Source of the DNA: Clostridia bacterium
GTDB taxonomy: Bacteria > Bacillota > Clostridia > Christensenellales > Aristaeellaceae
Reading direction: 5' to 3'
Assembly (NCBI GenBank): GCA_016297535.1
Contig: JAEDGL010000102.1
Location: 1 to 8,900 of the forward strand
Length of the DNA stretch: 8,900 nt
Both the position numbers and the translations under genes were made by a program. Under the pieces are notes generated by a model, which did not search any database, was not told the origin of the DNA, and worked only from the letters and a program-made list of their open reading frames with translations. Positions 5,494 to 8,900 of this stretch are shown here, one piece after another. Position 1 is the stretch's first letter. Each line of letters starts with the position of its first letter.

Positions 5494-6408
5494 ATGGCTA
5501 AGAAAGAAACCGTCACCATGCACGGCATGGCAATCAGAAAATCCACGGGCGACAAGATTTTTGATGTATTCAATACGCTCATTTTGCTGGCGCTGTGCTT
5601 TGTTACGCTGTATCCCATGTGGTACGTGGTTTGCGCCTCCTTTACCAACAACACCTATCTGGTTGCCCATCCCGGCGCCATCTGGTGGCCCCACGGCTTT
5701 ACCACCGGCTCCTACAAAATGGCGTTTGAACATCCGCTGATTCTGAGCGGCTACAAGAACATCCTTATGATTCTGGCGATCTCGCTGCCCATCAATATCA
5801 TTATGACCCTGTTCTGCGGCTACTTCCTGGCCAGCAAGGGCATGATGTTCAAGGGCCCCATCCAGTTCCTCATCATGTTTACCATGTTCTTTAGCGGCGG
5901 CATGATCCCCACCTACCTGAACATTCGCTCCCTTGGCCTGTTCAACAGCATGTGGTCGCTCATTCTGCCGGGCGCAATCAGCGTGTACAACTGTATCATC
6001 TGCCGCACAGCCATACAGGCTGTGCCCGAAAGCCTGACCGAATCAGCCTATCTGGATGGCGCGAACGACCTGATCATCGTCTTCCGCATCATCCTGCCGC
6101 TGATTATGCCCACCATCGCCGTGCTGCTTTTGTACTACGGCGTGGGTCACTGGAACAGCTGGTTCCCGGCCTCCATCTACCTGACCGATAACTACAAGCT
6201 GCCCATTCAGAACGTGCTGCGCTCCATCCTGATCGCCAACTCCAACATTCTGAACGCGGCCGCCAGCGAGAGCGACAAGGTGGATGAGTTTGCCGAGGCC
6301 ATCAAGTATTCCACCATCGTGCTCACCACCGTGCCCGTGCTGTGCATCTACCCCTTCCTGCAGAAGTACTTTGTGAAGGGCGTTATGGTTGGCGCTGTCA
6401 AGGGCTGA
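5494..6408 (+). CDS. CUT1 ABC sugar importer permease, YtcP/MalG-like
   Basis: This 304-residue membrane protein would pair with the preceding permease to form the heterodimeric channel. It has about six hydrophobic segments, the first at ~25-47 and the last at ~274-288. The cytoplasmic EAA motif is E183-S-A, G189, I199, L201, P202 within LTESAYLDGANDLIIVFRI. The tail ending in FVKGVMVGAVKG is the hallmark C-terminus of MalG/YtcP-type subunits. The ATG has GGGAGGTG (5480-5487) with a 6-nt spacer, and the 17-bp gap to the upstream permease implies translation from one message. No ATP-binding subunit is encoded here. In Bacillota, CUT1 importers commonly share one MsmX-type ATPase encoded elsewhere, and that is the likely case here. 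Confidence 0.94.
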   Translation: MAKKETVTMHGMAIRKSTGDKIFDVFNTLILLALCFVTLYPMWYVVCASFTNNTYLVAHPGAIWWPHGFTTGSYKMAFEHPLILSGYKNILMILAISLPINIIMTLFCGYFLASKGMMFKGPIQFLIMFTMFFSGGMIPTYLNIRSLGLFNSMWSLILPGAISVYNCIICRTAIQAVPESLTESAYLDGANDLIIVFRIILPLIMPTIAVLLLYYGVGHWNSWFPASIYLTDNYKLPIQNVLRSILIANSNILNAAASESDKVDEFAEAIKYSTIVLTTVPVLCIYPFLQKYFVKGVMVGAVKG

Positions 6409-6430
6409 TCTGCTTCATATTCCCGAGCAT

Positions 6431-6465
6431 TGCCAGGCGGGGCCGTTCCGCGCACCCGCCTGGCA
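6431..6465 (+). repeat. Long perfect hairpin between permease and hydrolase genes, no T-tract
   Basis: TGCCAGGCGGG (6431-6441) pairs perfectly with CCCGCCTGGCA (6455-6465), an 11-bp stem with a 13-nt loop. It lies in the 84-bp gap before the first hydrolase. The downstream bases (TTCCTATGATAATT) lack a T-run, so a simple terminator is unlikely. An RNA-processing or 3'-stabilising element, or a REP-like palindrome, fits better. Confidence 0.6.
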
Positions 6466-6492
6466 TTCCTATGATAATTGGAGGTAACTGCT

Positions 6493-7653
6493 ATGCCTGC
6501 TGAAATGTTCAAGTATGACATTGTCGAGCACTTCCCGGATAAGGCCTGGCTGGAGGAAATGCTGCAGAAGATGGACAAGAAGCTGCACTTTTCCATCCGC
6601 AAGGCGCGCGAGGTGGATTACATTCCCTATACCACCGAAAACGGACAATGGAAGCCCAACCACATCGGCTGGTGGACCAACGGCTTCTGGCCGGCCATGA
6701 TGTGGCAGATGTATCTGGCCACGAAGGATGAAATCTACCGCGAGGAAGCCATCCGCACCGAAAAGATGCTGGACGAGGCGCTGCGCGATTTTAAGAGCAC
6801 CAGCCATGACGTGGGCTTTATGTGGCTGATCCAGTCCGGCGTGCACTATGCGCTGGAGCACAATCAGGACAGCTACGACCGTACCCTGCTGGCGGCCACC
6901 CTGCTGGCCAGCCGCTTTAACCCCAACGGCTTCATCCGCGCCTGGAACAACAAGGACCGCCAGGGCTGGGCCATTGTGGACTGCATGATGAACTTGCCGC
7001 TGCTGTACTGGGCCAGCGATATGACCGATGATCCCCGTTACCGTCACATGGCCATGGCGCATGCCGACAGCACCATGAAGAACTTTGTGCGCGAGGACGG
7101 AAGCTGCAATCATATCATCATTTATGATCCCATGACCGGCGAGGTGCTGGACAACCCCGGCGGACAGGGCAGCCACAGCGGCTCCAGCTGGAGCCGTGGA
7201 CAGGCCTGGGCGCTGTATGGCTTTACGCTGAGCTACCTGGCTACCGGCAAGCAGGAGTATCTGGATACCGCCAAACGCGTGGCTCATTACTTCATCAGCA
7301 ACGTGATGGATGATTACATTCCGCGCTGTGATTTCCGCCAGCCCGAGGAGCCGGAAATCAAGGACAATGCCGCCGGCGGCGTTGCCATCTGCGGCCTGCT
7401 GGAGCTGTGCAAGCTGCTGCCCCAGAAGGAGGGCGCCATTTACTATGACGCTGCGGTAAAAATGCTCAGGGCCATGGCCGAGCATTGCATCAACTGGGAA
7501 GAGGATGACCCCGGCATGTGCACCATGTGCACCACCGCCTATCACGATGCAAAAGGCCATCACATTACCATGAACTATGCGGACTATTACTTTGTGGAGG
7601 CCATTACCAAGCTGCGCGGCCAGCGCATGCTGTTCTGGCAGCCCCACAAGTAA
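6493..7653 (+). CDS. GH88 unsaturated glucuronyl hydrolase, copy 1
   Basis: This 386-residue cytoplasmic enzyme (no signal peptide) belongs to glycoside hydrolase family 88. The family hydrates the 4,5 double bond of an unsaturated uronic acid at the non-reducing end of lyase products, which releases that residue. Family landmarks are intact: WTNGFWPAMMW at 61-71; H105-D106 in HDVGF; D163 in WAIVDCMMNLPLLYW; H207; Q225 in GGQG; R235 and W239 in SSWSRGQAWA. D106 and D163 match the catalytic pair Asp88/Asp149 of the Bacillus GL1 enzyme. H207, Q225, R235 and W239 match that enzyme's other active-site residues with a constant offset from D163. The ATG at 6493 has GGAGGT (6480-6485) with a 7-nt spacer. 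The TTG five codons upstream overlaps that site and is rejected. Its twin follows after 25 bp. The exact disaccharide (chondroitin, hyaluronan or other) is unknown. GH105 is a related but less fitting alternative. Confidence 0.92.
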   Translation: MPAEMFKYDIVEHFPDKAWLEEMLQKMDKKLHFSIRKAREVDYIPYTTENGQWKPNHIGWWTNGFWPAMMWQMYLATKDEIYREEAIRTEKMLDEALRDFKSTSHDVGFMWLIQSGVHYALEHNQDSYDRTLLAATLLASRFNPNGFIRAWNNKDRQGWAIVDCMMNLPLLYWASDMTDDPRYRHMAMAHADSTMKNFVREDGSCNHIIIYDPMTGEVLDNPGGQGSHSGSSWSRGQAWALYGFTLSYLATGKQEYLDTAKRVAHYFISNVMDDYIPRCDFRQPEEPEIKDNAAGGVAICGLLELCKLLPQKEGAIYYDAAVKMLRAMAEHCINWEEDDPGMCTMCTTAYHDAKGHHITMNYADYYFVEAITKLRGQRMLFWQPHK

Positions 7654-7678
7654 CCCGAGCCGAAAGGAGAATCGCTTG

Positions 7679-8824
7679 ATGTTTGACATTGTAGCAAGGT
7701 TCCCGGACAAGGCCTGGCTGGAAGCAACGGCGGAAAAGCTGAACCAGAAAATGCTTTATGCCGTGGAAAAGGCAAAAAAGAACGATTTTATCCCCTATGA
7801 CACCACCAGCGACGGCGAGTTCAAGCGCACCGATATCCGCATGTGGACCAACGGCTTCTGGCCGGCCATGATGTGGCAGATGTATCTGGCCACGAAGGAT
7901 GAAACCTACCGCGCCGAAGCCATCCGCACCGAGGAAATGATGGACGAAGCGCTGGCCGATTTCAAAACCCTGCATCACGACGTGGGCTTTATGTGGCTCA
8001 TCCATTGCGCTGTGCGCTACAAGCTGGAGGGCAATCAGGAAAGCTACGACCGCACGCTTTTCGCCGCGCAAACGCTGGCTGCCCGGTTTAATCCCAAGGG
8101 CTTCATCCGCGCCTGGAACGGCAGGGATCAGCAGGGTTGGGCCATCATCGACTGCATGATGAACCTGCCGCTGCTGTACTGGGCCAGCGATATGACCAAC
8201 GATCCCCGCTTCCGCCTGATCGCCATGAAGCACGCCGATACCGCCATGAACCACTTTGTTCGTGCGGATGGCTCCGTCAACCACATTGTGGTGTTTGATC
8301 CCGAAACCGGCGATGTGGTGGATACGCTGGGCGGGCAGGGCTACGAAAAGGGCTCCAGCTGGAGCCGCGGCCAGAGCTGGGCGCTGTACGGCTTTACGCT
8401 GAGCTACCTGTGCACCGGCAAGCAGGAGTATCTGGATACCGCTAAGCGTGTGGCCAACTACTTTATTGCCAACGTGGGCAGCGATTACATCCCGCGCTGC
8501 GATTTCCGTCAGCCCGAACAGCCCGATCTGAAGGATAATGCCGCCGGCGCCGTAGCTTCCTGCGGCCTGCTGGAGCTGGCCAAAGTTGTGCCCGAGTGCG
8601 AGGCCCGCCCCTATTACAACGCCGCCGTCAAGATGCTGATGGCCATGGAACAGCACTGCTCCAACTGGGATAACGATATCCCCGCAGTGTTTAACAAGTG
8701 CACCGTGGCCTATCACCAGTATCCCGGCCGTCACTCCACCATGAACTATGCCGACTACTACTTTGTAGAGGCCATCAACAAGCTTCGCGGGCAGGAGTAC
8801 AACTTCTGGATGCCAAACAAGTAA
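7679..8824 (+). CDS. GH88 unsaturated glucuronyl hydrolase, copy 2 (tandem paralogue)
   Basis: This is a second full-length GH88 enzyme of 381 residues, cytoplasmic and without a signal peptide. By eye it is about two-thirds identical to the preceding gene and collinear with it. All catalytic landmarks are present: H100-D101, D158, H202, Q220, R230 and W234, with the same 57-residue spacing between the two aspartates as in copy 1. Differences cluster in probable substrate-facing or loop segments: residues ~14-55, the loop after GGQG (YEKG instead of SHSG), and ~305-352 (VPECEARPYYN and IPAVFNKCTVAYHQYPGRHS). This suggests related but distinct substrates, for example different sulfation or linkage. 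The ATG at 7679 follows AGGAGA (7665-7670) at 8 nt. The frame is open another 34 codons upstream, but that part overlaps copy 1 and is low-complexity shadow. It is the last gene before the terminator. Confidence 0.92.
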   Translation: MFDIVARFPDKAWLEATAEKLNQKMLYAVEKAKKNDFIPYDTTSDGEFKRTDIRMWTNGFWPAMMWQMYLATKDETYRAEAIRTEEMMDEALADFKTLHHDVGFMWLIHCAVRYKLEGNQESYDRTLFAAQTLAARFNPKGFIRAWNGRDQQGWAIIDCMMNLPLLYWASDMTNDPRFRLIAMKHADTAMNHFVRADGSVNHIVVFDPETGDVVDTLGGQGYEKGSSWSRGQSWALYGFTLSYLCTGKQEYLDTAKRVANYFIANVGSDYIPRCDFRQPEQPDLKDNAAGAVASCGLLELAKVVPECEARPYYNAAVKMLMAMEQHCSNWDNDIPAVFNKCTVAYHQYPGRHSTMNYADYYFVEAINKLRGQEYNFWMPNK

Positions 8825-8830
8825 ATCCCC

Positions 8831-8857
8831 AAGCGCTCCGGCTATGGAGCGCTTTTT
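8831..8857 (+). terminator. Rho-independent terminator of the importer/hydrolase operon
   Basis: AAGCGCTCC (8831-8839) pairs with GGAGCGCTT (8846-8854) around a 6-nt loop and runs into TTTT (8854-8857). It begins 6 bp after the last stop codon and ends the plus-strand operon. Downstream to 8900 only a small GGCAT/ATGCC palindrome is visible, with no gene. Confidence 0.9.
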
Positions 8858-8900
8858 GATGGCATTGCAGGATGCCTTCTTGTGGTTTGCGCGCAGATAT

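Noticed and set aside
6469..8734. Long minus-strand frames opposite the two GH88 genes (413 and 376 codons)
   Set aside because: The two resemble each other only because the sense genes are paralogues. They have no coding motifs or ribosome binding sites, while the sense frames carry complete catalytic signatures.
8858..8900. Possible further gene or second terminator after the operon
   Set aside because: Only a 5-bp GGCAT/ATGCC palindrome is visible, without a T-tract or start signal, in 43 bases. That is too little to support a call.

Overview
The window reads as a piece of a GC-rich Gram-positive chromosome, most likely a gut or rumen Clostridia-type Bacillota. This is inferred from strong AGGAGG-type ribosome binding sites before nearly every gene, U-tailed hairpin terminators, a CUT1 sugar ABC importer encoded without its own ATPase, and a compact multi-hairpin intergenic element. 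The genus cannot be fixed from the sequence alone. No RNA genes, insertion sequences or CRISPR arrays were seen.

Layout. Positions 1-621 hold the 3' end of cysS (cysteinyl-tRNA synthetase), a housekeeping gene. It is followed by three tandem short-loop hairpins and a strong terminator. Converging on it from the minus strand is a two-gene unit: an AraC-family regulator (1587-2507) followed by a TIM-barrel sugar isomerase/epimerase (808-1527), with its own possible terminator at about 743-788. A 279-bp divergent control region (2508-2786) separates the regulator from a plus-strand operon. That operon encodes an extracellular sugar-binding protein (2787-4400), two CUT1 ABC permeases (4535-5476 and 5494-6408) and two tandem paralogous GH88 unsaturated glucuronyl hydrolases (6493-7653 and 7679-8824). 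It closes with a U-tailed terminator at 8831-8857. The last ~40 bases hold no gene that I can see.

How the genes probably work together. The binding protein and permeases would import an oligosaccharide with an unsaturated uronic acid at its non-reducing end, the product type left by a polysaccharide lyase. The two signal-less GH88 enzymes would remove that unsaturated uronate in the cytoplasm. The AraC regulator probably senses a pathway sugar and acts at a pair of 11-bp direct repeats spaced exactly 21 bp apart in the divergent region. One repeat overlaps the regulator's own -35 element and the other lies next to the -35 position of a candidate importer promoter. The TIM-barrel protein may interconvert a released sugar. 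No polysaccharide lyase, transporter ATPase or downstream Kdu/Kdg enzyme is in the window, so those functions must be encoded elsewhere. Hairpins after the binding-protein gene and after the second permease gene divide the operon into segments that may be expressed at different levels.
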